From: Verrucomicrobia bacterium Tous-C9LFEB
GTDB taxonomy: Bacteria; Acidobacteriota; Terriglobia; Terriglobales; Acidobacteriaceae
Assembly: GCA_903970445.1 (NCBI GenBank)
Contig: CAJCIP010000011.1
Span: forward strand, 1 to 64,000
Length of the DNA: 64,000 nt
Reading direction: 5' to 3'
Shown here in pieces: positions 44,187 through 53,330 of the stretch (position 1 is the stretch's first letter; each line of letters starts with the position of its first letter). The notes under the pieces were generated by a model that was not told where the DNA came from, searched no databases, and saw nothing but the letters and a program-made list of their open reading frames with translations. Position numbers and translations under genes: made by a program.

Positions 44187-44217
44187 AGGAGAGGCTCCTA
44201 TGCGGAGCCTTTCCTTG
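44187..44217 (-). terminator. Rho-independent terminator after tRNA-Asp
   Basis: AAGGA-G-AGGCTCC pairs with GGAGCCT-T-TCCTT (13 pairs, one G-U) around TATGC. On the minus strand it is followed by CTCCTTTTAGC and lies about 80 bases after the tRNA-Asp 3' end. It may also stop read-through from the MMPL gene. Confidence 0.75.
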
Positions 44218-44299
44218 ATGCGGGCATTCCAACTTACTCTTGTGAGAACTCTCTTAGCTCGCTAAATTCTTGTCACAAACGCCACTAAGTCTTTGTTAG

Positions 44300-44377
<78 letters not shown>

Positions 44378-44494
44378 ACAACCTCGTTGAGTGTATCAGA
44401 TTGGCATGGCTCGGTGGCGGCTTGGCGGCCAACGAAATGGCTGATTTGAAAGGCCGCGCGGAGTATCCTACACTGACATAGCTCACATACAAGT

Positions 44495-44558
<64 letters not shown>

Positions 44559-44571
<13 letters not shown>

Positions 44572-46532
44572 CTTGTTCCTGCGTTGCTCAGCAGCTTGTT
44601 AGCTGGCGAGGGACTCGCGAGACGCCGTGATGGCAGTGCGTCCGCGGAGGGAAGCAATCGTGGGAGTGCCGTCCGGCCAAATTCAAGCACTCGCCGCCCC
44701 TCGAAGAAATCCAACATGCGGATGGTAGCTTTGCCGTCACCGTACGGATTGGTGATGGAGCCGTGGCGCACAGAAAGCTTGCGCGCGAGGGTCCGAATGC
44801 CTGCCTCTATGCTTCTTGCGTCCGTTCCCGTAAGCGTTGTGATTCCGGCGCGAAGGGCTTCTGGCCGTTCGGTAGCTTGCTTCATCAGAAGCACGGGCTT
44901 TCCAAGTGATGGGGCTTCCTCCTGAACATCCTCGAGGTCGGTAAGTACCAGATCGCATTCACTCAGATTGCGGAGAAACTGTTCGTACTTCACGGGACCG
45001 CAGAGGAGCACGCCTGGAACCCTGTCCAGCAAATCGTTGACCAGCTTCAACCCTCGTGCGTCCGCATGTACCGGCCAAACGAATTGGTAAAGACCGGGGA
45101 CCGAAGTTGCGAGATGACGGATGGCGCGGCACAAATCCGCCAAGTGATCTGCCAAGGTTTCGGGCATTTCGGCGACGACAAATACGTGCACGACGCCGGA
45201 GGACCGAACCGGAGCAGAACCAAGCGGCAAGGCCAGGAGCGCGCACGTCTCGTGCATCGCGTCGACACTCGTGTTGCCGGTAACAACAATGCTTTCTTCA
45301 GGGACACCTTCCCGCACAAGGCCTTCCTTACTCAACGACGTTTCCGCGAAATGCACTGAAGCGAAAAGGCTGGCAATGAGTCGATGGAGTGTCTCCGGAT
45401 GCGATTCGTCTCTTGTATGTACGTCTCGAAAAGGCGTCCCACCATCGACGCGCGCCACAGGAATCTGCGCGTAGTATGCGGCTATCGATGCCATGGCGGC
45501 CGTCGCGCTATCGCCTTGTACAACGACCCACTCAGGCTTCACTTCCGCTAAGATCTTTCCGAAGCCTTTGATCATGCGTGTTCTGGTTTCTTCGAGACTT
45601 TCCTGACGGCCGGCAACGTTCAATTCCATGTCGACCGTAACCCCAAGAATCTGTAAAGCCTCTCTTGCCCAGTCCGGCCGTTCTCCAGCAACGCAGACCT
45701 GAACCCCTGCGCCGACAGCACCGGGCTGAGCACGCAGGGTGCGAACCAGTGGCGCCAGGCTACGACTTTCCGATGTGGAGCCAACCACGATCAGGTATTT
45801 GCAGCGTGCAGCGGTATTGTGCCACTGCTGGACGACCGTATGAAGCATCGCGAATCGCCCGTTGGTGCGCGGATGTGCAGTCTGAACTTCTTCGTAGCCC
45901 TGCCTCGTGGCCACGTATGCTGCGCCCGAGTCCTCCGCAGGTATCTCGGTTGCAGGTTCCTGGAAGGTGCTTCGGGTCGCAGGCCATGGCTGTTGCTCCT
46001 GATCCTCAGCGATGGAGTTTGCAGCAACAGGCTCGGGCTTCTCAGGCAACTCGAGGGCCGGCGGGACTGCGTGGGTGTGGAGAACCCCATCAGACGATTC
46101 ACTTTGTGGCGTTGGAAGTTCGTCAGCCTGAACCGGAGCATGCGCATCATTTGGATCGTCCTTAGAGGCCGATGGCCCGTCTGCACGCATCCGGTCCGTA
46201 CGTATCTTGTGCGTGTATATAAGCTGCCTGTTGCGTGCGGCCGCCCAGTGCGCAGATGAGTCTCTTCGATCCGCTCCGTCAATCTTGGGGCTTTCGCCTG
46301 CGGCCGTACGCGCTTCGGAGGAGGCCTGTGACTCTAAAGCGAGTTCCTTCCGCTTGGATGGTTCAGCCTCGAAGAGGCGTGCCTTTGCAGGGACATCAAC
46401 AGCTAATTTGTCGCCTTTAGGCACTCTCTCCGAAAGTGAATCTTGCGTTGCCGGTCGCGGATTTACTTTCGCTGCTGTCAGTGAAGCGGAGCGACGCGTT
46501 CCAGAAAGCAGTTTGAAGATGCGTGACCACAT
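44559..46532 (-). CDS. Degenerate UDP-GlcNAc 2-epimerase (WecB)-like protein with long N-terminal extension
   Basis: A 657-residue protein. Residues 1 to about 240 are low-complexity and charged, without known domain. From KYLIVVGSTSESRSLAPLV to the end it follows the Epimerase_2/WecB fold: EWVVVQGDSATAAMASIAAY, IVVTGNTSVDAMHE, VQEEAPSLGKPVLLMKQATE, RPEAL and NPYGDGKA. Key WecB positions are altered: GTRPE is GSTSE, VEAG is VDGG, the catalytic HR(R)E region is replaced by AEMPE, and DSGG is DLED. It is therefore probably not an ordinary epimerase; it might be a regulatory pseudoenzyme or act on another nucleotide sugar. It lies upstream of tRNA-Val and follows the dTDP-rhamnose operon on the same strand, 50 bases after rfbD. 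Confidence 0.8.
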
Positions 46533-46582
46533 GGAGGCTCTAGCGTGCTTGCTTATCGTGTAAGCGTCTCACTTCCATCAGT

Positions 46583-47554
46583 TTAGCTGCTTCGTCTTCT
46601 GCCCTTGGCGAGCAGTTGTGCCATTACAAGGGATGTCGATTGCTGCCATGCTGGCAAAGCATACCCGAAGACCTCGGAGAGTCGGCTGCAATCAAGTCTC
46701 GAGTTCTGAGGTCTTCTGGCGGCCGTGGGGTACTCAGAGGTAGAGATGGGCAGCAGGGTGGCGAGCCGTCGACCTGGTTCAGCAATCGTGGTTAAGCGAA
46801 GAAACTCACGCGCAAAGCCGAACCAGCTCGTTTCGCCTGAGGAGGCAGCGTTGTAGATGCCCTTCTTTTCTCCGATGACCTGCGATCTTGCAGTGCCCGT
46901 TGAATCGGCAAGATTCTCCATTTGTGAGATCAGAGAAACCACGAGGTTCGCCAAATCAAACGACCATGTCGGCGCTCCAAATTGGTCGGCAACCACCTTT
47001 AGTTCTGCCCGCTCTTCTGCCAGACGCAAGAGCGTGAGCAAAAAATTCTTTCCACGGGCTCCATAAACCCAACTTGTGCGCAGGATGAGGTGCGCCGCAC
47101 CCGTCGACGCCAAGGCTTGCTCGCCCAAAAGCTTGGTCTTCCCGTAGACGCCAAGCGGGCCGGTAGGATCGCTTTCTATCCATGGCTGGTCGCCCGTACC
47201 GTCATAAACATAGTCCGTTGAAAAATGGATGACGGGTGCATCGAGCCTTGCAGCCTCCTCGCCTAAGATTCGCGGTGCGGAGGCATTGATCGCTTCCGCC
47301 AGAGCAGGCTGGCTTTCAGCCTTGTCGACCGCAGTATAGGCTGCTGGGTTTATGATCCAGTGCGGCCTAGCGTCACGAACGAAAGCGCGAATAGCTTCTA
47401 TGTTGGTCAGGTCGAGCTCAGCCCTTGTTGGCGCAATCACCTGCGCAAAAGATTGCAGCAGCGGAAGCAGGTCGCCACCCACTTGCCCTGTAACCCCCGT
47501 TAGCAGTATCCGAAGGTTCTCTCGTTTGCGGGGTACAGGCCGACGCTGTGTCAC
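46583..47554 (-). CDS. rfbD: dTDP-4-dehydrorhamnose reductase
   Basis: A 323-residue NADP-dependent reductase; an N-terminal extension of about 12 residues precedes the fold. It has LLTGVTGQVGGDLL (GxxGxxG), the RmlD-type THR/YxxxK GVYGKTKLLGEQAL and FSTDYVYDG. It catalyses the last step of dTDP-L-rhamnose synthesis. Its ATG overlaps the stop of rfbC (ATGA). It is the last rfb gene before the WecB-like gene. Confidence 0.95.
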   Translation of the reverse strand: MTQRRPVPRKRENLRILLTGVTGQVGGDLLPLLQSFAQVIAPTRAELDLTNIEAIRAFVRDARPHWIINPAAYTAVDKAESQPALAEAINASAPRILGEEAARLDAPVIHFSTDYVYDGTGDQPWIESDPTGPLGVYGKTKLLGEQALASTGAAHLILRTSWVYGARGKNFLLTLLRLAEERAELKVVADQFGAPTWSFDLANLVVSLISQMENLADSTGTARSQVIGEKKGIYNAASSGETSWFGFAREFLRLTTIAEPGRRLATLLPISTSEYPTAARRPQNSRLDCSRLSEVFGYALPAWQQSTSLVMAQLLAKGRRRSS

Positions 47555-48123
47555 TCGTTTGCTTGTCCGGTGTACGGCGGTGGCAGTTCTGCTTCGAAGA
47601 ACGAAGTACCGCGCGCATCCTTGGCGGACACCATCGGATCGCCAATATTATCCAACGGCCACTCGATGCGTAGCGAAGGATCGTTCCAACAAATGCAGCG
47701 CTCGCCTTCTGGAAAATAGAAGCCTGTGGTTTTGTAGAGGACGCTTGCAGTTTCGGAGAGAACAACGAAGCCGTGTCCGAATCCTTCCGGAATCCACAGC
47801 AGCTGCAACTCTTCTGCGCGGAGGTGAAATCCGGCCCACTTACCAAAGTCCGGCGATCCATGCCGGAGATCGACGGCGACATCCCAGATATATCCATCAA
47901 GAACCCTGACGAGTTTTCCCTGGGGCTGACCGAGTTGATAGTGCAAGCCACGCAGTACACCGCGCCGGGAAAAGGATTGGTTCTCTTGGACGAATTCTGC
48001 CGGAAGCCGCCCTGTCGCGAAGTCGCGAGCCTGAAAAGTCTCGGCAAACCAACCTCGCTCGTCACCATGGCGTGCCGGTTGGATGAGCTTTACGTCGTTT
48101 AGCGGAGTGTCGATGATTTCCAT
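47551..48123 (-). CDS. rfbC: dTDP-4-dehydrorhamnose 3,5-epimerase
   Basis: A 190-residue cupin epimerase. Signatures are RHGDERGWFAETFQARDF, FVQENQSFSRRGVLRGLHYQ (catalytic His in LRGLHYQ) and LWIPEGFGHGFVVLSE. The usual catalytic Tyr follows in VLYKTTGFY. It inverts C3 and C5 of dTDP-4-keto-6-deoxyglucose. It is coupled to rfbD by a 4-base overlap and lies 34 bases after rfbA. Confidence 0.95.
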   Translation of the reverse strand: MEIIDTPLNDVKLIQPARHGDERGWFAETFQARDFATGRLPAEFVQENQSFSRRGVLRGLHYQLGQPQGKLVRVLDGYIWDVAVDLRHGSPDFGKWAGFHLRAEELQLLWIPEGFGHGFVVLSETASVLYKTTGFYFPEGERCICWNDPSLRIEWPLDNIGDPMVSAKDARGTSFFEAELPPPYTGQANE

Positions 48124-48157
48124 AGTGACTCAGGTCGGCGCACCGACTCAGCGGAGT

Positions 48158-49042
48158 TTACAACCCAGCGGGAACGACCTCGTCGAGAATTCGGATCAGG
48201 TACTTTCCGTAGGAGCTTTTCGAAACTTTCGCTGCGAGCGCGGACAGTCGCGCCCGATCAATGTATCCGAGACGATAAGCGATCTCTTCAGGACATGCGA
48301 CTTTAAGGCCTTGCCTATGCTCAATGGTGGAAATAAACTGGGCGGCCTCCAGCAGCGAATCATGCGTGCCTGTATCCAGCCATGCCATGCCGCGGCCCAT
48401 CAACTGGCAGCGAAGCTGCCCTCGCTCCAAGTACCAGCGGTTTACATCAGTAATTTCAAGTTCGCCTCTCTCTGATGGCTGGAGGCCCTTGGCGATGTCT
48501 ACGACTTGGTTGTCATAGAAGTAAATCCCGGTCACTGCATAGCGAGAGCGCGGATTGAGCGGTTTTTCTTCCAACGACACCGCCCGCATGCTTGCATCAA
48601 ATTCAACCACGCCATAACGCTCCGGGTCCTGCACAGCGTAGGCAAACACGGTTGCCCCATCCTTTTCAGCCGCAGCAGAACCGACCAGCTTTGCAAAGTC
48701 ATGACCATAGAAGATGTTGTCCCCCAGGACGAGACAGCAACCTTCTCCCGCGAGGAAATCCTTACCAATAAGGAACGCCTGGGCAAGGCCATCAGGAGAA
48801 GGCTGAACAGCATACTGCAGCCGAATGCCCCAATCGCCTCCAGTGCCGAGAAGCTGCTCGAAACGCGGCGTGTCTTCCGGTGTAGAGATCAGCAGGATGT
48901 CCCTCACGCCTGCTAACAGCAATGCGGATAGAGGGTAGTAGATCATCGGCTTGTCATACACGGGAAGGAGTTGCTTGGAGATCGCCTGCGTAGTCGGATA
49001 AAGACGGGTGCCCGAGCCGCCGGCCAGGATGATGCCTTTCAT
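48158..49042 (-). CDS. rfbA: Glucose-1-phosphate thymidylyltransferase
   Basis: A 294-residue nucleotidyltransferase. The N-terminal motif is [20 protein letters not shown]; the active site is [28 protein letters not shown] is present. It makes dTDP-glucose from dTTP and glucose-1-phosphate, the entry to dTDP-L-rhamnose. Its ATG overlaps the rfbB stop (ATGA), so the two are translated together. Confidence 0.97.
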   Translation of the reverse strand: MKGIILAGGSGTRLYPTTQAISKQLLPVYDKPMIYYPLSALLLAGVRDILLISTPEDTPRFEQLLGTGGDWGIRLQYAVQPSPDGLAQAFLIGKDFLAGEGCCLVLGDNIFYGHDFAKLVGSAAAEKDGATVFAYAVQDPERYGVVEFDASMRAVSLEEKPLNPRSRYAVTGIYFYDNQVVDIAKGLQPSERGELEITDVNRWYLERGQLRCQLMGRGMAWLDTGTHDSLLEAAQFISTIEHRQGLKVACPEEIAYRLGYIDRARLSALAAKVSKSSYGKYLIRILDEVVPAGL

Positions 49043-50172
49043 TTCGCACTCGCAGTAACTGTTGACCGTTCTGAAATAGCGCGGTCACCATAATTTGCAG
49101 ATACCCACTTCTGGTAAGAACCGGATGTAACTTCTTCCATCCATACCTGATTATCGAGATACCATTGCACCGTTTTGCGAAGACCTGAGGAGAAGGTTTC
49201 CTCGGCCTTCCATCCAAGCTCGCGTTCGAGCTTGCCGGCGTCAATGGCATACCGACGATCATGCCCAGGACGATCGTCAACAAAGCGGATGAGCTGTTGG
49301 TGTGGCCGGTACCGCGAGCCAGGAACCAACTCATCGAGCAGATCGCACAGGGTCAGCACGACGGTCAGATTAGTTTGCTGATTGCTTCCGCCCACGTTGT
49401 AGGTCTCGCCAGTGCGACCTGCTTTCAACACTGCTTCGATGGCGCGGCAATGATCAATTACATACAACCAGTCCCTCACTTGTTGACCGTCACCATAAAC
49501 GGGAAGCGGTTTTCCCGCGAGGGCGTTCACGATCATTAGAGGAAGCAGCTTTTCAGGAAATTGAAAGGGACCGTAGTTGTTGGAACAGTTTGTGATGATG
49601 GCGGGCATGCCATACGTATGCACCCAGGCCCGCACGAGGTGATCGCTCGCTGCCTTCGATGCGGCATAGGGTGAATTCGGTGCGAATGGCGTCTTCTCAT
49701 GAAAAGGCGGTTCGTCAGGAGCCAGCGTGCCGTAAACCTCGTCTGTGGAGACATGGAGGAAACGGAAGTGGCGCGCCTCGTGCGGGGGTAGGCTGCGAAA
49801 GTGTTCAAGAGACGCTTGCAGCATCGAGAATGTGCCTTCGATGTTCGTTTTAAGGAACGCTTCCGGACCCCGGATAGAACGGTCAACGTGGCTTTCAGCT
49901 GCGAAGTGCACCACAGCCCAAGGACGGTGTTCAAGCAGGAGCTCGCCGACCAACCCACGATCACAGATGTCGCCGTGTACGAGTATGTGATCGGGGTTTT
50001 CAAGTAGTGGCCCAAGATTTCCCAGATTGCCTGCGTACGTCAGAAGGTCGAGGTTTACGACCCGCCCTTTGCCGGACGCGATCCAGTTCAGCACGAAGTT
50101 GGAGCCGATGAAGCCGGCGCCTCCCGTGACCAAAATGCATGGACTGTTGCTGCTAATAGGGCTCTCCAACAC
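49039..50172 (-). CDS. rfbB: dTDP-glucose 4,6-dehydratase
   Basis: A 377-residue extended SDR starting at GTG 50172. It has [16 protein letters not shown], the [10 protein letters not shown] segment, the catalytic HVSTDEVYG (Thr-Asp-Glu) and [16 protein letters not shown] (YxxxK). It removes water from dTDP-glucose to give dTDP-4-keto-6-deoxyglucose. It is the first gene of the rfbB-A-C-D operon. A -10-like TATCCT is 7 bases before the start codon, so transcription may begin at the GTG. Confidence 0.96.
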   Translation of the reverse strand: MLESPISSNSPCILVTGGAGFIGSNFVLNWIASGKGRVVNLDLLTYAGNLGNLGPLLENPDHILVHGDICDRGLVGELLLEHRPWAVVHFAAESHVDRSIRGPEAFLKTNIEGTFSMLQASLEHFRSLPPHEARHFRFLHVSTDEVYGTLAPDEPPFHEKTPFAPNSPYAASKAASDHLVRAWVHTYGMPAIITNCSNNYGPFQFPEKLLPLMIVNALAGKPLPVYGDGQQVRDWLYVIDHCRAIEAVLKAGRTGETYNVGGSNQQTNLTVVLTLCDLLDELVPGSRYRPHQQLIRFVDDRPGHDRRYAIDAGKLERELGWKAEETFSSGLRKTVQWYLDNQVWMEEVTSGSYQKWVSANYGDRAISERSTVTASAK

Positions 50173-50179
50173 AATTTTC

Positions 50180-50185
50180 AGGATA
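50180..50185 (-). promoter_or_regulatory. Possible -10 element of the rfb operon (leaderless start)
   Basis: TATCCT on the minus strand, 7 bases before the rfbB GTG, is the spacing expected if transcription begins at the start codon. No convincing -35 was found. Confidence 0.35.
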
Positions 50186-50237
50186 TCGCAGAGCGTCGCA
50201 GGTTGCCTGGCTATCCTCCACGAACGCGGAGCTTAGG

Positions 50238-50666
50238 TCACTTTGCGAATAGCTGCGATAGATGCGCAAATGCCTTGAACTCGAGAGCATTTCCAGCCGC
50301 ATCGAGAAAGAACATCGTCGACTGCTCGCCGACCTCTCCCTTGAAGCGGGTGTAGGGTTCGATGATGAAGCTCACACCGGCTTCGCGCACCCTCTCGGCA
50401 AGTTCTTCCCAATCTGATTGATCAAGCACAACGCCGAAGTGTGGAACTGGCACCGCGTGACCGTCCACTGGATTGCTATGCGCGTTTGTCCTGTCTCCGT
50501 CGCTCGGCTGGAGATGCGCCACAATCTGGTGACCATATAAGTCGAAGTCTATCCACTGCTCCGAACTTCGTCCTTCGGGACACCCCAGCACTCCTCCATA
50601 GAACTCGCGAGCTGCAGTGAGGTCGTTTACGGGAAATGCAATGTGGAAAGGGCGCAAGGAGGCCAT
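50238..50666 (-). CDS. VOC-superfamily (glyoxalase-like) protein
   Basis: A 142-residue vicinal-oxygen-chelate protein with two beta-alpha-beta-beta-beta modules: [20 protein letters not shown] and [20 protein letters not shown]. Candidate metal ligands are His8, the His in VPHFGV and the Glu in [11 protein letters not shown]. Family members are lyases, isomerases, dioxygenases or drug-binding proteins; the substrate here is unknown. It starts at ATG 50666, divergent from the LuxR-type regulator gene with 252 bases between them that show no further gene. Confidence 0.88.
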   Translation of the reverse strand: MASLRPFHIAFPVNDLTAAREFYGGVLGCPEGRSSEQWIDFDLYGHQIVAHLQPSDGDRTNAHSNPVDGHAVPVPHFGVVLDQSDWEELAERVREAGVSFIIEPYTRFKGEVGEQSTMFFLDAAGNALEFKAFAHLSQLFAK

Positions 50667-50918
50667 GTTTCAGTTCTCGGATCTGCGAAAGGATTCGCTG
50701 TGGTGACAATCCATTCGTCCAAAATGAAGGCGTTGCCGAAGGTTACACGACAACCATGGCGCATCGCAACGGAGTGATCCCTAGAGGCAGAGCAAGAATA
50801 GGAATTTGTTCATACAAAATCTCCGCTATAGGAGGCAACATCGTGGTGACGACGGATGCGCGTATGTGCCGGTTTACGAACTTTCGTGGGATGGTAGCTC
50901 CTGCTTGCATCGATTGAG

Positions 50919-51629
50919 ATGAAAAGCGTGATGGACCATACTGACTCGAACCTGCGGACATGGAGACAGCAGTCTCGCCACGGCGTGATTCTTGCTGACA
51001 ATCAGGCGATCTTCCGTACAGGCGCTGCCAGGGTGCTCGCAGGCGAACTTGACCTTGAAGTCGTTGTGCAGTGTCCTGATCTTCCTTGCCTGAAGGAAGC
51101 CATTGCCACGTTCCCCGCTTCCATCGTTCTGTTTCCAACGAGCATGGGTACCGACCTGAACCAGCTCTTTGACACCGTAGAGAGGGCTCAATCGAAGCCG
51201 GTGATCATTGTCGACCATGGCCAGGAACTCGACGAAGATATAGCGCTGCGCTCGGCTGGTATTATTCATCGCTCAATCTCCGGAAGGCAGCTGGCCGATT
51301 GTCTCAGGAGTGTGGCTGCAGGGGAACGGAGCGTACATCGCGCCGTCGTCCGCTCGATGCCATCGCCCGATCGCACCGGCGACCGCGTACTCCAGCGGCT
51401 GACACCAAAGGAGATGCAGATCGTCGCTCTCGTTGGCGAAGGCTGCAAAAATAAGGAGATTGCTTCTCGCTTGGGAACGAAAGAGCAGGTCATCAAGAAC
51501 TACCTGCGCACAATTTACGACAAGACGGGCGTCTCCGATCGCCTGGAACTAGCACTCTTTACATTGCATCATCGAGCTCTCGCGGAAGCCGCCGAGCAGG
51601 TGCGGGCGCAGTTCGCACGAACCGCCTAA
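50919..51629 (+). CDS. LuxR/NarL-type response regulator lacking the phosphoacceptor Asp
   Basis: A 236-residue protein. Residues 20-140 follow the receiver-domain pattern (GVILADNQAIFRTGAARVLA), but the strand-3 Asp is replaced by Pro73 (SIVLFPTSMG instead of D(L/I).MP). Residues about 155-215 are a GerE/LuxR helix-turn-helix (LTPKEMQIVALVGEGCKNKE, VIKNYLRTIYDKTGVSDR). It should bind DNA as a NarL-type factor, with activity set by something other than aspartate phosphorylation. No sensor kinase gene adjoins it. The start is ATG 50919; the upstream Shine-Dalgarno is weak. A perfect palindromic terminator follows. Confidence 0.9.
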   Translation: MKSVMDHTDSNLRTWRQQSRHGVILADNQAIFRTGAARVLAGELDLEVVVQCPDLPCLKEAIATFPASIVLFPTSMGTDLNQLFDTVERAQSKPVIIVDHGQELDEDIALRSAGIIHRSISGRQLADCLRSVAAGERSVHRAVVRSMPSPDRTGDRVLQRLTPKEMQIVALVGEGCKNKEIASRLGTKEQVIKNYLRTIYDKTGVSDRLELALFTLHHRALAEAAEQVRAQFARTA

Positions 51630-51649
51630 GGGTTTACGAAGTACATGCG

Positions 51650-51673
51650 ACGGCCGCCCGATCGGGCGGCCGT
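51650..51673. terminator. 24-bp perfect palindrome, probable bidirectional terminator
   Basis: ACGGCCGCCCGA/TCGGGCGGCCGT, with no mismatch, between the converging regulator gene (stop 51629) and P5C dehydrogenase gene (stop 51697). On the plus strand it is followed by CCTGTTT. A cruciform or hairpin of 10-12 pairs could stop both transcripts. Confidence 0.7.
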
Positions 51674-51696
51674 CCTGTTTCTGCTGACTTGTGCTC

Positions 51697-53316
51697 CTAG
51701 AAGCCGCCCATCTGTTCTTCTTCTCGCTCGTCATGCTCGCTCACAACGCCGATCTTCTCAGCTACTGACTTCGCCTGCGTGAAGAGCGTGAGGTAATCAG
51801 GTCCGCCGGCCTTCGAGTCGGTGCCGCTCATGTTGAAGCCTCCAAAAGGATGAGCTCCCACCATCGCACCTGTGCACTTTCGGTTAAGGTACAGGTTGCC
51901 CACGTGGAACTCGTCGCGTGCACGGTTCAGCTTCTCGCGGGAGGTCGAGTAGATCGCCCCAGTCAGACCGTATTCCGTTCCGTTCGCGATATCGAGAGCG
52001 TTGTCGAAGCTGCTCGATCGAATGACAGCAAGAACGGGGCCAAAAATCTCCTCTTGCGCGACGCGTGCCTGGGGAGCCACATCGGCGAACACCGTGGCTT
52101 CGATGTAATACCCACCATCCTCGTTTTCAATCGGCTTGCCGCCGGCGATCAACTGTCCTTCGCTCTTTCCGACTTCGATGTAGTCCAGCACGCGCTGATA
52201 GGCGACTTTGTTGATGACTGGACCTGTGGCTCGGTTATCCGCAGGCTCCCCGCTGGTTAGCTTCGCTACTCGCTCGCGCACCTGTTCACAAAACAGTTCG
52301 TAGATCGAGTCCGAGACAATGGCTCGAGAGCACGCGGAACACTTCTGCCCATTGAAACCGAACGCAGCCGCAACGACTCCGTCAGCGGCAGCATGAATAT
52401 CAGCGTCTTCTTCCACGATGATGGCATCTTTGCCGCCCATCTCCAGGATCGTCCGCTTGATAAATTGCTGATCCGGCTGCGTCCGTGCGGCCCGCTCATG
52501 GATTTCTAGACCCACCTTCTTTGACCCAGTAAACGCGATGAAGTGTACTTTTGGGTGCTCGACGATCGTGCGTCCGACTTCCGGGCCGCCGTGGAGCAGG
52601 TTCACAACACCAAGCGGCAAGCCGGCTTCCTCAAGCAACTCGACGAACTTCGCCGCAATCGTCGGTGCATCGGGAGACGGCTTTAGAACGACAGTATTGC
52701 CGCAAACGACAGCCGCCGCAGTCATGCCGGCCATGATCGCAAGTGGAAAATTCCATGGCGGAATCACTGCGCCCACGCCCAGCGGTACATGACGCAGGAG
52801 ATTACGTTCACCAGGAAGCTGTATCGGTGTCTTCGATGCATCCAGACGCAACGCTTCTCTCGCGTAGAACTCGAGAAAATCGATGCATTCGCCAACATCG
52901 GCGTCTGCCTCAGCCCAGTTCTTTCCAACTTCAAACGTCAGCCAGGCGCAAAAGATGAAGTGTCGCTCCCGCACCAACTGTGCTGCTCGAAGAAGCAATG
53001 ATGCCCGTTCGGCGGCGGCTGTGTGCTTCCAGGCCGCGAATGCCTGTGTCGCGGCTTCAACAGCTTGACTCGCTTGGCTGACAGTTGCTTCAAAGTGCTT
53101 GCCGATCACTTCGCTTGGGCGGGCTGGATTGGTAGAGTCGAATAGCTTCGCGGACTGAGTTCGGTGGCCGCCGACAAGCAGGTCATATGGCTTACCGAGT
53201 TCCGAGCGAACCTGTGCCAAAGCGTCCATCATGGCGCGATGCTGCTCGGGCGATGAAAAATCCGTGAAGGGTTCGTTGGTGAAGGGAGGCAGGGACTTCA
53301 AATCAAACGTGGGCAT
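51697..53316 (-). CDS. pruA: L-glutamate gamma-semialdehyde (1-pyrroline-5-carboxylate) dehydrogenase
   Basis: A 539-residue aldehyde dehydrogenase of the RocA/PruA type. It has IPPWNFPLAIMAG, EEAGLPLGVVNLLHG, the catalytic Glu in LEMGGKDAIIVEEDADIH and the nucleophile Cys in FGFNGQKCSACSRAI. It oxidises glutamate semialdehyde to glutamate with NAD+, the second step of proline breakdown. No proline dehydrogenase domain is fused. A GAGGTGAAGT site precedes ATG 53316, and the upstream glycosyltransferase-fusion gene ends 14 bases away on the same strand, so co-transcription is likely though the functions are unrelated. Confidence 0.94.
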   Translation of the reverse strand: MPTFDLKSLPPFTNEPFTDFSSPEQHRAMMDALAQVRSELGKPYDLLVGGHRTQSAKLFDSTNPARPSEVIGKHFEATVSQASQAVEAATQAFAAWKHTAAAERASLLLRAAQLVRERHFIFCAWLTFEVGKNWAEADADVGECIDFLEFYAREALRLDASKTPIQLPGERNLLRHVPLGVGAVIPPWNFPLAIMAGMTAAAVVCGNTVVLKPSPDAPTIAAKFVELLEEAGLPLGVVNLLHGGPEVGRTIVEHPKVHFIAFTGSKKVGLEIHERAARTQPDQQFIKRTILEMGGKDAIIVEEDADIHAAADGVVAAAFGFNGQKCSACSRAIVSDSIYELFCEQVRERVAKLTSGEPADNRATGPVINKVAYQRVLDYIEVGKSEGQLIAGGKPIENEDGGYYIEATVFADVAPQARVAQEEIFGPVLAVIRSSSFDNALDIANGTEYGLTGAIYSTSREKLNRARDEFHVGNLYLNRKCTGAMVGAHPFGGFNMSGTDSKAGGPDYLTLFTQAKSVAEKIGVVSEHDEREEEQMGGF

Positions 53317-53330
53317 ACTTCACCTCTTCA

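Noticed and set aside
50636-50917. 93-codon plus-strand frame between the VOC and regulator genes
   Set aside because: Half overlaps the VOC start region on the opposite strand, there is no ribosome site, and the composition is not protein-like.
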